DNA of 64,000 bases from Telopea speciosissima (GCF_018873765.1 NC_057925.1:60648970-60712969), one strand, 5' to 3'; shown: positions 48,201 to 58,763, counted from the first letter of the stretch. A program made the numbers and translations. The notes: a model not told the origin generated them from the sequence alone.

Positions 48201-49263
48201 AACCCTGGATAGTCTGGAACAATTATATTCACTTCTCTCTTTTGTTACACTGCATTCTTTGGCAGCCATATGCCAGAGCTTAGAATCTGAAAATGTTTAT
48301 CTTAACCATGTTATAAGACTCGTAATAATATGTTATCAAGTAATCTGTGCACTTTATGTTTTACCACATAAGCACCAAATTAGATAAACCTCTTCTGAAA
48401 AAATGGCATAAAACCTCTCCATATAAGATAGAAAGCAGGTTGTTCACTTTACCCAACCAGACACAACACATCTCAAAACAGTTCATAACCTACCATGAAT
48501 CTATTCATTCCCTGCCTAACACCCTAAGCATCCTGCCAAGGTAGTTCTCATCAGACACCATAACTGAGCAATCTAATCATTTACCTGAATCCAAAGAGAC
48601 CTGATTGAATTGCAGACACCTTGAAACAATCAGCATGCATTATTGCCCATGTTTTAGTCTGTGGCTGAATTTAAGTATCTTCAACCACGCTTTAAGTGGG
48701 ACTACAGCAAACAAGCAAGTAATTATACTACTAATAAATAGAATTTGCACTACCATACGTGATATAAGGAGTTAAACGATTTACCGGACAAACAAAGATG
48801 AATCTAAACCATTTTAAAAAAACAAAAAACAGCAATTCAAACAAATGCGACGTATGGCCTCACAAATTGAATAAGAAAAATCGCCTGCCTCTCAAACAAC
48901 CTCAAATGCTTCGTATTCGGAACACCCAGATCCTAAAATTTATATACAAACACGAGATAGAGGTTTCTAGTCCTTACACAACGGTCCAAATTCCCGATTG
49001 ATATCTAAAAAAGCAAAACAATAAGAACCAACGAAGAAAATCCTGCCCAGATACAGGTTCGGCTTTTCGTACTCTCAACTAATCCCTCACATGGAATCAA
49101 AATACTCCGAATAAAAGAAAAGGAGAATCGGATATAAACTCGTACGAACAAAAAGGTAAGCCAGGGAAAAAAATTAGAGGGACTAAAGAATCCTGGGTAC
49201 CTCTTGAAGGAGATGCGAGAGGAGCTGAAAGAGCTGAGCATCTGGTTTCCCTTCTTCAGCCAT
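36035..49263 (-). CDS. Small conserved-looking plant protein of unknown function, 3 exons
   Basis: Exons on the minus strand: 49263-49201, 36497-36390 and 36256-36035. All boundaries are GT...AG and in phase 0, giving 130 residues plus stop. The protein starts MAEEGKPDAQLFQLLSHLLQ and continues VESLTNEKEVELRAKIEALG across the first splice. The C-terminal half contains LDKLSAKLDDVDEMISSTMA and DEWMPVITATSDERR. Leu-rich heptad-like spacing at about 58-80 suggests a short coiled coil. There is no signal peptide or membrane segment. I recall similar plant proteins but no assigned function, so none is given. Intron 1 is 12,703 bp and holds several transposons, including a complete copia; intron 2 is 133 bp. 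If the intron-1 join is wrong, exon 1 could belong to another transcript; the smooth LLQE-VESLTNE join and shared phase argue for it. Confidence 0.82.
36390..36497 (-). CDS. Unknown-function gene exon 2
   Basis: 108 bases, 36 codons, acceptor TTTTTCAG and donor GTAGTA. Encodes VESLTNEKEVELRAKIEALG to SEHLDE. Confidence 0.83.
36940..37735 (+). pseudogene. L1-type LINE 3' end with zinc-binding RT domain remnant
   Basis: The plus strand encodes a zf-RVT-like region: CWNGIEDVDHLFFSCPSAST and IWKKALDSIWP, then AAISHIWMEQNLRRWTSNSH. A premature TAG lies at 37303-37305 and earlier frames are shifted. A pyrimidine-rich 3' flank and a tail near 37700-37735 follow. It lies antisense in intron 1 of the unknown-function gene. 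Confidence 0.8.
37736..38175. other. Intron 1 DNA, nothing recognised
   Basis: AT-rich sequence between the LINE end and the long-TIR element. Confidence 0.45.
38176..40072. mobile_element. Mutator-like element with ~120 bp terminal inverted repeats, 1.9 kb
   Basis: The left end (38176-38300) and right end (39957-40072) are inverted copies: gggaaatttaca, then tacagatc(c/a)acccatgag, gttttggatattta and ttccaaaataattaataag on one side and their complements on the other. Long inverted repeats are typical of Mutator-like elements. The A-rich flanks aaataaaaa and aaaaaaaac could be a decayed 9 bp duplication. No transposase is visible. The interior holds an LTR-like block (38440-39023) and a pyrimidine-rich block with long open frames (39262-39695) that may be captured gene sequence. 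It lies in intron 1 of the unknown-function gene. Confidence 0.75.
38440..39023 (+). mobile_element. LTR-like block inside the long-TIR element
   Basis: Starts tgttagaactctcc and ends ttttcttaaca. It has a TATA-like ctatataatg at 38811-38820 and a gaaccacgtaaatctctgtg region resembling the R-U5 part of copia LTRs. Flanking 5-mers ggatc and actca do not match, so a clean insertion is not shown. Confidence 0.4.
40073..41856. other. Intron 1 DNA with coding-like fragments
   Basis: Short plus-strand phrases look protein-like: ENFSKELQVLALHDEGIKEA (near 40540-40600), KKKQNFLLSNIKEVACVQC (near 41015-41070) and DVAEQISDLLNVLPRLSHVV (near 41340-41400). They lie in different frames with stops between. 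This could be a decayed processed pseudogene or captured gene; the parent is not recognised. Confidence 0.3.
41857..42112 (-). repeat. Copia 3' LTR
   Basis: 256 bp, plus-strand ends tgtaagcag and caatctcaaca. Nearly identical to the LTR at 47225-47480. Confidence 0.92.
42113..42120 (-). promoter_or_regulatory. Copia polypurine tract
   Basis: AGGGGGAG on the minus strand directly before the 3' LTR, the expected plus-strand priming site. It overlaps the pol stop codon by one base. Confidence 0.85.
42120..46463 (-). pseudogene. Copia gag-pol, disrupted
   Basis: Reads on the minus strand from 46463 (MGDSETTTATSGGDGQTRND). The CCHC zinc knuckle C-x2-C-x4-H-x4-C is at residues 108-121 of the 46011-44632 segment, and the aspartic protease motif DSGA at 211-214. 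The integrase core follows (NGVAERKNRHLLEVARAL). The 43895-42120 segment (591 residues) carries RT with YVDD at 276-279 and RNase H (TDADWAGSADCKS, DNKAAISIA). Breaks: frameshift near 46300, in-frame stop at 46014-46012, frameshift near 44720, frameshift near 44200 and in-frame stop at 43976-43974. It cannot make a complete polyprotein. Confidence 0.92.
47212..47224 (-). promoter_or_regulatory. Copia primer binding site
   Basis: TGGTATCAGAGCC on the minus strand directly after the 5' LTR, complementary to the 3' end of initiator methionine tRNA, the usual primer for plant copia elements. Confidence 0.9.
47225..47480 (-). repeat. Copia 5' LTR
   Basis: 256 bp, plus-strand start tgtaagcagg. The outer end reads caatctatca instead of caatctcaaca, so this edge is altered. 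Confidence 0.9.
47481..49200. other. Remainder of intron 1, nothing recognised
   Basis: AT-rich, no repeat family or coding similarity identified on either strand. Confidence 0.5.
49201..49263 (-). CDS. Unknown-function gene exon 1
   Basis: 63 bases, 21 codons from MAEEGKPD to LLQE, followed by donor GTACCC at 49200. The ATG at 49263-49261 is the first in frame. Confidence 0.78.
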
Positions 49264-49402
49264 TGATGGATTGGGCGCTGCTAGTTTATTCAGTTTCTGT
49301 CTATGCTACTGTTTATTTGCGTCTCTGCGGAGGGAGCTGCATTCAATTGATCGATCAAATGTTCAATTTGGTTTGGCTTTCGGAAATTTTTTTCGGGGAG
49401 AA

Positions 49403-50094
49403 TGTTGTCTGTGCAGCGCAGGCTGCGCCCAGGCACATGGGCAGCCTCTGCAGGGGCAGGGTGGTCATGATGCCCACCCGCATGTGCCTAGGTGCAGCCT
49501 ACTGTCACGGCCTGCCCAACAAAGGCCCATGGGCCTGACTTGCAAGCCCATGGACTTGGAACTTGGGCTAAGACCAAGTCCATGACCTAGAACTCTCTAC
49601 ACTAGAAGGGAGTCTAGATATGTTCTAGAACCTCTAGAAGCAAGGATGGTCAAGGAAGTTTCTAGAGTAGCTTCTAGAGAAGCATTGTAAATAGCTAAGG
49701 AATGAGGAGAATTCTAGAGTTCTCCAAGTAGCTAGAATCCTCCACAAAGGAGGTGGGAAGGTTCGAGTCTCTTAGGCTAGAAATTTCCTAGCAATTGGAT
49801 AGATGACACATGTAAAGATCTTAGACATTCTTTGGGTTCTTGGTTGCCTATAAATAGAGGTGGCCTCATTTGACCAAGGCACCAAACGAGTGAGTTGTAA
49901 AGCCTTGTACTCAAGCTTTCCAAGTGCAATTCAAGTTCATTATTGCAAACTCTCTCTTGTGTTATCTAAGTTCTCTTCCCAAGTCCCTACAGGAGTGAAG
50001 AAAGGCTGACTTAGTGCTAGTGTGAGTGCTAAGTGCCGGCACGGTTGCTTAGAGAAGGCTAAGTCCGTGACACTACGCTGCAGCACAGAGAACA
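49403..50094. mobile_element. Foldback element (family D, copy 2) interrupted by a solo LTR
   Basis: Starts tgttgtctgtgcagcgcagg and ends ctgcagcacagagaaca, inverted ends as in the copy at 3316-3430. Without the LTR it would be about 118 bp, close to the 115 bp of that copy. It lies ~140 bp upstream of the unknown-function gene's start codon, so it may sit in that promoter. Confidence 0.65.
49503..50072 (+). mobile_element. Solo LTR, 570 bp
   Basis: Ends are the 8 bp inverted repeat tgtcacgg and ccgtgaca (TG...CA). The duplication ctac is at 49499-49502 and 50073-50076. A TATA box tataaatag at 49849-49857 sets the orientation. No coding region. The matching foldback copy at 3316-3430 has a single ctac at this place. 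Confidence 0.85.
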
Positions 50095-52094
50095 GTGCAC
50101 CGTTTTTTTTATATGAAAAATAATTAAATTAAAAGAAAGATAAATTTACAGGAGTGCCCTTTGAGAGATGTCTAGTTCTTTTTGTACTCGCCATGCAACA
50201 TGTCTATGATTTTAACATCCTCAAAACATCTAAAGGTGGTACTAGTAAAGTTAGCTGAAAGATCATAACGTTCCAAAAAAGTTGGAGGAGAGGTCCAATA
50301 AATCTTGGTAGGGTCACGAAAGAGTAGGAGGTTGATCAGATCTTTGTTTTTACTCCTCACTTCCATGATTTTGATATTTGATTGGGTAGCATATTATCAT
50401 CCCTGTAGAATCCCTATGAGTTTAGTTTCCAAAACATCCCGGGAATTGAGACAACCTGCACAGATTAGAACAGCCTGCACAACTATCACAATGCAAAAAG
50501 CTCAACTTGTTAATCTTAGTTGAGGTTCAAAAAGGCTAGTGCAAATTAAAACATGATAGGCATTCTCATAGTTAGGAAAAAGAGATAGTGAAAAATAAGT
50601 TGAAGATATCGTGTAGTTACTATCAAGGGGGAGAAAAGATTGGGTGGGGGGAGCTATTCTAATCGTGAATTTATTTAGTTACAGACCGTATCACATATTG
50701 GGGATCAGTTGTGGCTGACCCATAGATTACTTTGTTCCTTACATTCCAAATGAAATATAGTTCCAAATGCTCACAAAGGCTGAAACATGTTAATACATTG
50801 GGAAGAACAAAACACGATACCTAATATAAGTTTTACACAACTGTTGCATAAAATACATAGCACGAAAGAATCAATACCCAAATGTAGAGGAAGGTCGTCA
50901 TTCTATAGTAATTGTTGAGTAATGTTTGGTTCCCAAGTATTTGGTTATGCACTTATGGCCCAGAGGCTCGCTGTGAAACAATTGAATTCAATTGTGTGCT
51001 CCTATTAACACTTTCATATGATTAACATGCCCTTGTGTCTATAGTCCCCGATTTCTAATCCACCCAAATAAAAGCATCTTGATGCCTCCCACTGACCAGA
51101 CATCAATAACATCGTTGCCCAGGAATTTTGTTTTCCCACGTGGGAATTCTGCATTCTATCATCCCTTTGCCACAGCTACACATCAGAGGTTGTTCATCCA
51201 TTCCTGTGAAAATATAAGCTGGTAGAGAGAGAGAGAAAGAGTACCCGATTGCAATTATGAGAAACCAAAGAAGAACGAAACCAAATACAAGTCTTTATTT
51301 TCTTTAGAGGTTGTAGTAGAAATACTACATATCAAAAATCTGATCAATAGTTCATTAGTTCTAGCTACCACAGGTAATTGGATTAAAGAACCCAACAAGA
51401 AACTATAAAGAGAACACACTCAGAAGTCAGCTCAATGAAAAACTAATCTCCTTAGTTGAAGACCCAATATACAATTTACCAAACAGGCTCATAAAAAACA
51501 CAAGAATCATATTCCAAGAAATTTACAGAAGTAAATAAAAGGTATCAAATTTTCACAGAACAGAGATTTGTCCTTCTAAATTTGAACTCAGAAGTTGTAG
51601 AGATCAATTTTAATTCCTCTTATACGAGTATCAACTCCTCACCCATGGTTGGGTTATATATTCACATTTATAAACGTCTGTGAGTATTCTAAGATGAGGT
51701 TTCACGTTCAAGACTACCAACCTTCATATCTGTTCCTCCCTGTAATAGGATTCACATACCATCCTAATTTATCAGATATGGATAGGCAGAAATTGCAGCA
51801 GGCTGATTGTAAGGAGAGAGTAAAAATACAGTTAACATATTTGTAAGGAAGAAGAAGAACGGAGAACTGGGAGAAATGGATTTGAAATCGAGTTGGTGGA
51901 AGGGATTTGAGTGGTTTTTTGGGAGCCATCGTGCGGCGGGTCTTCGTATTCATGGGGGCAGAGCAATCATTTCGTCTCCCTTCATGTCTAGGTGCAGGAG
52001 CCATGGTGCCAAACAAGGTTCTTTTTAACAGTCTGAGAACAGATGGTGCGCTAGCAAGCCTAGCAACTCCCGCTCTTTGCCGAGTTCGGTTCCG
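50095..52094. other. Intergenic DNA, no gene recognised
   Basis: Short open frames only. GC-richer sequence at 51900-52090 (ccatcgtgcggcgggtcttc, aggtgcaggagccatggtgcc) may be a degraded foldback element. Confidence 0.4.
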
Positions 52095-52240
52095 CTGCAC
52101 GTACCAACAGGTGAACGTACATGTGAGAGCCAACCACCTGTCCTATTTGTGCCATTTACAAGGGGAGGAGGGGTTTTTATGGAAACAAAATTAAAATGTG
52201 ATTGGATCTGAGATGTATGTTCACCTGTTGGTACGTGCAG
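52095..52240. mobile_element. MITE family F, copy 2
   Basis: The left end ctgcacgtaccaacaggtga is the complement of the right end tcacctgttggtacgtgcag, so the terminal 20 bp are perfect inverted repeats. The interior matches the copy at 15190-15339. Target duplication not identified. Confidence 0.7.
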
Positions 52241-53454
52241 ATGATCCATTCTCCTCCCCATTTTCCGAGTCCTCCATGACGAGTATTAACCTCCTTGTAC
52301 GTTGATTGGTCAATGCATGCCCTCCAAGATACGGATTACTTATTCCTACAATTACTACTAGGGTTGCTATAAGATTGGGTAGAGCTGAGCTTTTTTTAAA
52401 ACACCAACCCAACCCTTAGTCGCCAAGCTCGGGCCAACCCGAACCTGACTCAAGGCCTAAAGATTCTAACCCTGACCCGCACTTAGGCCCGGGCCGGACT
52501 ATCCCTGATTGGCCTTGACCATGAGGAGGCTGGGTTAGGACCTTGACTTTTTTTTTTTTTTTTTGGTAATTAGGACCTTGACTTTCAATTCTTCATCACA
52601 ATCCATTGGGGTGTTAATTGTATTATGAACATCACAATCCATTTGTCTTCTTCTTCGGAGAAGGCGACAATGGAACATAATCATGGTTCCTAATCTCGGG
52701 ATTGGTTAGGGTCGATATTGATTCGATACAAATTCAGTCCGTAAAAATTGGTAAAAAATACTCATAAATTGATCAGCTCCTGTATCAAAGGATTGACCAT
52801 AATTAGTAAATATACGTATTATTCGCGTATCCAAAAGTTTGAATGAAAAAGACACATTTATGTATTAAACATCATATACGGTTAAAAAAAATACAATTTT
52901 TATAAGTTGGAGTATTAAACACGTACAATGCACATATTAAATGTATTATAAGCCTTAAATTCGTTGCTTTGAAAAAAAAAAACAAAAGAGTTGCAACAAC
53001 ACGATGAAGATGAGGCATATATTCTTTGAACTCTACTCATGGTTGCTGAAATCAAGTGGTTCAGGTCACCAAAACTTGGAGTGACGAGCTTTGAGATTTC
53101 GAAATTATGGAATTGATCCATCTGATGCGAAGGCTTGAGATAGATGATTCAAGAATGGAGGTCTCCCGTGATTTTCAGAATTGGGGAATTGATCTTCAAA
53201 GGGGTTTATGTTAATCTAGTGTAGAGAGAGAGAGAAAAGAAGACAAAGTTAAGAGAAAGTGGAAGACTGTGGGTTGCACGAATGGAGAAGGGGGGCGGCT
53301 GGATTGGGTTAGAGAGAAAGAGGGGGAAAAAAAGGGTTGAAAAGAAAAACCTAATCTTGCATAAAAAAAATAAAAAATAAAAAATGGAATGAACAAGTAA
53401 GCGGTTAGGTTGGGTTAGAAAGAAAAAAGATAGGGGAAAAAAGAGGATTGAAAG
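52241..53454. other. Intergenic DNA with degraded low-complexity repeats
   Basis: Includes a Gly/Pro-like gcccgggcc patch at 52480-52495, poly-T at about 52548-52564 and a purine-rich tract at 53220-53460. No gene recognised. Confidence 0.4.
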
Positions 53455-54115
53455 CATACTTGGAAAATCAAGTTTTTTGTCGACTTGCCTTTCAGAAAAT
53501 CTGGTGACTCGGCCTGATTAAACCTGGTCAAGCTGAGTCATGTTTCTTTTTTCAATTAAAAAATATGAATAAATGCTACATTATTATGGATTGGATGATG
53601 ACGACTGCAATGGGGAGAAAGAGACAGAAATGGCTTATTTTCATTTATATACAGAATTATAAATGCTACATGACAATTTCCAAGAAGGAAGAGAGAGAGA
53701 GAGAGAGAGACAGAGAGATCCAAATGCTAGGTTTTTTTTTTTTTTTGATAAAGAAGATCCAAACATTAGTTGTGATAAGCATTTTTGGTCTTTATTGTTT
53801 TACACATTTAGATTTACATTTATTAGTTGTTAGTCATTATATTCATTGATATATTCACTCATAATCAAGTAGTATTTATCTTACCCAATAAAAAGTCAAG
53901 TAGGCATTTATGTATTTAAAAATTGAAAAGACTCGCCTAGTTAAAAGTGACTCGGGTTTAAAAATCGAGTCTTGCTTGACTCGGGCGAGTCAATACTGAG
54001 TCGAGTTATTTTTCACCTTGGCCGGGTCTACATGATTCTTGATCAAGTTTACCAAAATTTTGACTCGACTCGGGTGACTCGACCAAGTCAAAAGCTGGTT
54101 TTCCAACTATGGTTG
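53455..54115. mobile_element. gactcg-rich repeat element, possibly with inverted ends
   Basis: Starts catacttggaaaatcaag and ends gctggttttccaactatgg, loosely inverted. The body is rich in gactcg/cgagtc. A partial third piece with the same end lies at 56505-56600 (catggttttccaagtatg). Confidence 0.4.
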
Positions 54116-54753
54116 AAAGTAAAGACGCTATTCTTGGAAAAAAGAAGAAGAAGAAAACATTAATCAACTAATCTTCATCCATTTAATTAACTAATGAATT
54201 CAAGAGAGACTAATTAATAGATTAAAGAAAACTAATTAAATAATATAGCTACCTAAACTAATTAAAGAAAACTAATTAAATAATCTAGCTATTTGGATCC
54301 ATTTGGATCCTCTCCCATGTTTGATTATGCAGAAATATTTTTTTCTATGTTGTATTATTTTTTTAAAGATTGGTTTCAGCTATCAAATTATTAATTTCTT
54401 TAAAGCCTTCTTTTGACTTGAAATTCCAATTATACATATATTGCATGTAATTATATAATCGTATTTTTTATTTTGAGAAACCATATTAAACACATATTAA
54501 ACGTGTATTGTATCATTGCCGTATGTGTTTTATTCCTTCAGATGTTTGGAAAAGTATTATTGCCGTATGTGTTTTATTCCTTCAGATGTGTGGAAAAGTA
54601 TTATTGCCGTCTAGTCCGTTTAATTATCGTACATATTTATACCCATTCAATTGTTGTTTTCAAACTTACTAATTATTTCTACCCAAAAAATGCAAAAAAA
54701 AAAAAAATACCAACTATGGGGATCATCAGGTTTTGTAATATTGGCTCGGATCG
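54116..54753. other. AT-rich intergenic DNA
   Basis: Contains two near-identical pieces at about 54518-54555 and 54560-54605 (tgccgtatgtgttttattcc), a local tandem duplication. No gene recognised. Confidence 0.45.
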
Positions 54754-54762
54754 GCCGGTATT

Positions 54763-55731
54763 AGAGATGTAAACAGATAGTCGAAAATCCGAATTCGATT
54801 CGCATTCATATTCGTTTAGGGGTATCCGTATTTGAAAAATTACTCTCCGGAAACTATCCGTATCCGTTCGAATATTAATCGGATACGAATTCGGATATGC
54901 CAAAATTCGATCAGATATTATGCAATTCGTTAACCTCTCCACTTGTTAGTGGACGGTTGGACATCATTATTTTAATTTTTTAAATTAAAAAAACCACAGT
55001 GGAGACGGGGTGGAGTACTGGGGTTTTTTTTATTATTCCTTCCTTTTCGTACTTCGTTCTTTCCTCTGTTCCTTCTTCTTCACTTTACCCTTGTCTGTGC
55101 CTCTTCTCAATTCAGACCCAAGATTAAGAGGAAGAATGCAGGAGGAAGAGACAGCAACAAGATTTACCTTTACTGGCTTGGAATGTTTCTGATCTGGAGG
55201 AGGTGCTGCTATTGGATGGAGAAGCTTGTGGTGGGAATCCCTCTTGTAGCTGCTGCATCCCTTCCTCTCCTTCTCATGTTAACTCTTTTGCAGGCATTAA
55301 AGTTGCAATATTTTCAATTCAAAATGCATATCAAGCCATGCATCAGAAGTATGATAAATGTCTGCTACATATATGAAGATTTATTGGGGAAATTAGATTC
55401 AGCGGTGACGATCAACAAACGCCTTTACTTCACAGATTTGTCTTATTTTACCACTTTCCAGCAAATGAACCATCTTCAAATTTACGCTTTACAGAATTAC
55501 AGGTCCCTGTAGTCGGAATTGTGGGATCTCTTCAAGATAATCTTGTCGCAGGAGATGGGTATTCACAGTTCGAATCAAATATCCGGATGTCCAGGATATC
55601 CGCAACGTTAACGAATTCGAATCTGATCAAGGTTTTTCATATCCGTTCGGATAAACGGACGAATTCGGATATTGAACTTGTTAAACAGATTCGGTAACGG
55701 AATTGTCATATTCGAGCCGTTTACATCTCTA
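54763..55731. mobile_element. Mutator-type element, 969 bp, with possible captured sequence
   Basis: Termini agagatgtaaac and gtttacatctct are inverted. The 9 bp gccggtatt is at 54754-54762 and 55732-55740. The ends are rich in atccgaattcg phrases, while the middle (about 55000-55560) differs: coding-like, with phrases such as GIKVAIFSIQNAYQAMHQKY in one plus-strand frame. Such a layout fits a Pack-MULE carrying host sequence. The source gene is not recognised. Confidence 0.7.
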
Positions 55732-55740
55732 GCCGGTATT

Positions 55741-56640
55741 AGCTGGATCAGACCGATATCGATTAGTATCGGTCAAAATAGTATTAAAAAATAAAAAATA
55801 AATAAAAAATCATATCTGAGATTGATTTAATACGGTGAATCAACCGATCTGATCCCGAGATTATAAACCATTTTAGATTCGTAATGATCAATATCGATCA
55901 ATCCAATCCCGAGATTGGGACGATCCAACCGAGTTGATCGATACAAGAACGATCCACTAATATCAGGCAAGATTGGTTATTATTTGGGATTGATCTAAGC
56001 CGATATTGATCCGATCCAGACATATTTTGACCGTTACTTCTCATAAACCATAATGTTCTCTTGTAAACTTCAATGCTCTTTTTTCTTTGAAAGTCTCTCT
56101 CAGTATAGGAAACTTCTTCAGCAAGACTTTAAATGAGGAAAAAGTATGAAACTTGGTGCAGTAAATAGGAATAATTATCACCTCCAATTCGTTGCCTGTT
56201 CCAATTCCTCTCACAGGGGATCGAAATGAGCATCTTATCTCCTGCCCAAACACACTGCCCAAGGTGTGGTAGGGTGGTCATTTTTGCTCCCTATGTGAGG
56301 AAGTGAGAAAATGAGGAAATGAGGAATTGAAGAAATTGAAGTAGACAACGAAACGAATTGCATGGGATAACAATTCCAACAAAAAGTTAATATGAAGATA
56401 TATGGATAGAGAAAAAACGACACAATTCTGTGGTTTTTGCGTGAGTCGGACAAAATTACGTGTCAAGAGAAAAATCAGATTGACTAGGACAGAGTCTGGG
56501 CATTTTTAAACATGGACGCGTTTTGATCAAGTTTTCTGATATTTTGACTTGACTCGAGTGAGTCATCCAAGTCAAATCATGGTTTTCCAAGTATGTGTGG
56601 AACACCAATTAATTAATTAAAATTAATTTCTACATCTCTT
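55741..56640. other. Degraded repeats upstream of the callose synthase gene
   Basis: tatcgg/gatccg-rich sequence at 55741-56030 continues the repeat into which the element at 54763 inserted. Then AT-rich DNA and a gactcg-repeat fragment at 56505-56600. Confidence 0.45.
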
Positions 56641-57065
56641 CTTCTCCCTCTCTTGCTATTTCTCCTCTCTGTTTGAACTTTTTTATTCCACTGGTGCGCT
56701 CTTTGCTACAAGCGATCTGTCAATCATCTGATCTCTCGGTAGCTCTAATTTTCTTTTTAATAACTTCTTAGTTCTCTGTCCATTTTAAAGATGTTGGTTT
56801 CAGAAGCTTAGAATTGTCCCTCTACTGGTAATCTCTTTTATCCACTTTATTGATTCATAAATTGTTTTGGAGTTCTTCAGCTAGCAGAAATCTACTTCAC
56901 CTCTGTTCGTTTTATTGCTTTGAAGTGTTTTTGTATTTTCTCCCCCCACCCCCATTTTTATTTGAGCTGTTTATGTGTGACCAGACTTTCACAGGAGTTT
57001 TTTTCTTGTTTCTTTTCCCTGGAACAAATTAAAAGGAGTTTTGAATTCCATTTACAGGTTAGAAA
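56641..57065 (+). promoter_or_regulatory. Callose synthase leader, possible 5' UTR intron end
   Basis: C/T-rich leader-like sequence from about 56635. A clear acceptor context, catttacag, ends at 57058, seven bases before the ATG, suggesting a 5' UTR intron. A donor could lie near 56738 or 56829 but was not fixed. Confidence 0.4.
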
Positions 57066-57243
57066 ATGTCGGGTAGTACTAGTAGGGAGTCTGAGCAGCA
57101 GCCGCTGACGCCGCTTACGAGGACTCAGAACTTGGGAAATCTAATTGATAGTGAAGTTGTGCCATCGTCGCTTATTGAGCTTGCGCCAATCCTTCGTGTT
57201 GCTAATGAAGTTGAATCCAGCAATCCAAGGGTTGCTTATCTCT
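57066..57243 (+). CDS. Callose synthase (GSL family), coding exon 1
   Basis: Callose synthases are large plasma-membrane beta-1,3-glucan synthases that make callose at plasmodesmata, cell plates and wounds from UDP-glucose. This exon encodes 59 codons plus one base: [20 protein letters not shown], then [20 protein letters not shown] and [12 protein letters not shown], the hallmark N-terminus of the CALS1/2/3 group. Donor GTAAGT at 57244. The phase-1 end joins exactly to the exon at 62461 to rebuild a Cys-Arg-Phe-Tyr sequence. The rest of this ~1,900-residue protein, including the Vta1-like, FKS and glucan synthase domains, lies beyond the window. Which CALS paralogue it is cannot be told. Confidence 0.93.
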
Positions 57244-57899
57244 GTAAGTTTGAGTTCTATTCATTATTTATAATTTTCACACCATTTCGTTAATTATTTG
57301 CTTGTACTAATGGTTTTAGCAATATTAGTAGTCATGCAAAGTTTCTGATCATGTAACCGAACTTTGGTTATCACTGATTCTAAAACAACGAGAGGGGAAG
57401 AGGGTTTCGTGCCGGCGATGGAGTCAGAAAAGAAAAACGAGAAAATAAGTCCGGTTACAACATTGTGTAGTAAGTTGTAACCGGATTGGTCACAATCAGC
57501 TTTAGGTTTATATTATTTTTATTGTTTTTTTTGTGATATTGAGAGGAGCTCAATCCGTATTATTATCAGCGGGACAAAAAATAATGAATGAGAAAATAAC
57601 GTGCTTCCTGCATCAGTGCTCCGTCCAATGAGAAGGTGCGCACATGCGTCAACCAAGAGGAATGCAAATGTCACCCTATGGGCACATGGCGCACGTTACC
57701 GCACAGAATATATTCCCATTCTCTTAAATATTTTTGATTAAATTACAAAATTAGACACTATTAGGTTTGACATTTACAAAATTATATATTTACTTATAAA
57801 CCACTAAACCTTATCAAACAATTTTTTTCCTCAAGTAAGTAAATTTTTTTTTTTCACCAAAAAAAAGAGCCAAGTATCAGTTTTTACGATTTTACCCAT

Positions 57900-58700
57900 C
57901 AACCTCCCATTCTCCGATGATATGTCTGCCCGCACGGTCGCACACCCGCACCCCACCCTATCCTTTGCTTAACCGCCCTCCCGGACCCATTCAAGAACCC
58001 GCCCTTTGAAGATGAAGGACCCATCTCTGCGACCACAAAACGAGCCCCTCTTCCGTTTCGGATGCTTCGCTGCCGTTATAACACCAGTCGCCATCGCCAA
58101 TGCCAACACCAAAACCAGCCAACCCTTTTTCTTCTTCTTCCTCTTCCTCTTCCTGCAACCCACTCCCAGGAACCCCCACCGCTCCTTCCTCTGTTCTTCT
58201 TCTTCTTGCTGCAACCCCACCTCTCTCCTTTCCTGCTTACCCGCCAGACCATCCCCACCCCCCAACCTCCGTATTAGCTCCCTGCGACTTCCCGACTGGT
58301 TGGGATAACCGTCTTCGTTCGAGTATACCTGCTTTCTCACTAAATGGAGAAGTTAAAAATTAAATACCTTAACTGATGTGTTTTCCATTGTATAAATAAG
58401 GCATGTAAGCCTCTTTGTCCCTCCTGGTTTGGTGGGAGAAGCATTATCAGCTCCCGAAGAAGATGACGTCACCGAGATAGGAATTAGGAGGTGCTCTTCC
58501 GGAATGCCTCGCCGACAGGTTGGATTCACCGGAAATCGGATCAGGTCGTCCCACGACAGGTTCGGCTGGTACAGGTTTCTTCTTCGTGCCTCTTTGACAC
58601 CGTTCTCTCGATCATTGTTAGACAAATCGGATAAAAAACCAGTAGGATTGCCTGAGTTGAATCAGAATCGACTAAGCCCCCTTTCAATTTCTACCCAATC
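57900..58700. other. C-rich island in callose synthase intron 1
   Basis: Composition shifts sharply to C/T-rich with long open frames on both strands, notably plus 58429-58794 (VTEIGIRRCSSGMPRRQVGF). It reads like captured or former exonic DNA, but no family is recognised and no flanking inverted repeats were found. Confidence 0.35.
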
Positions 58701-58763
58701 TGGGAAAAAAAACGGAGAGAAAAATCAATGGAGATTGACCCAGTGCCAAAGCGCCAAAAGGAT

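Noticed and set aside
51714..52133. 139-residue minus-strand ORF as a gene
   Set aside because: Its first third lies in the family F MITE and adjacent repeat sequence; the rest has no recognised domain.
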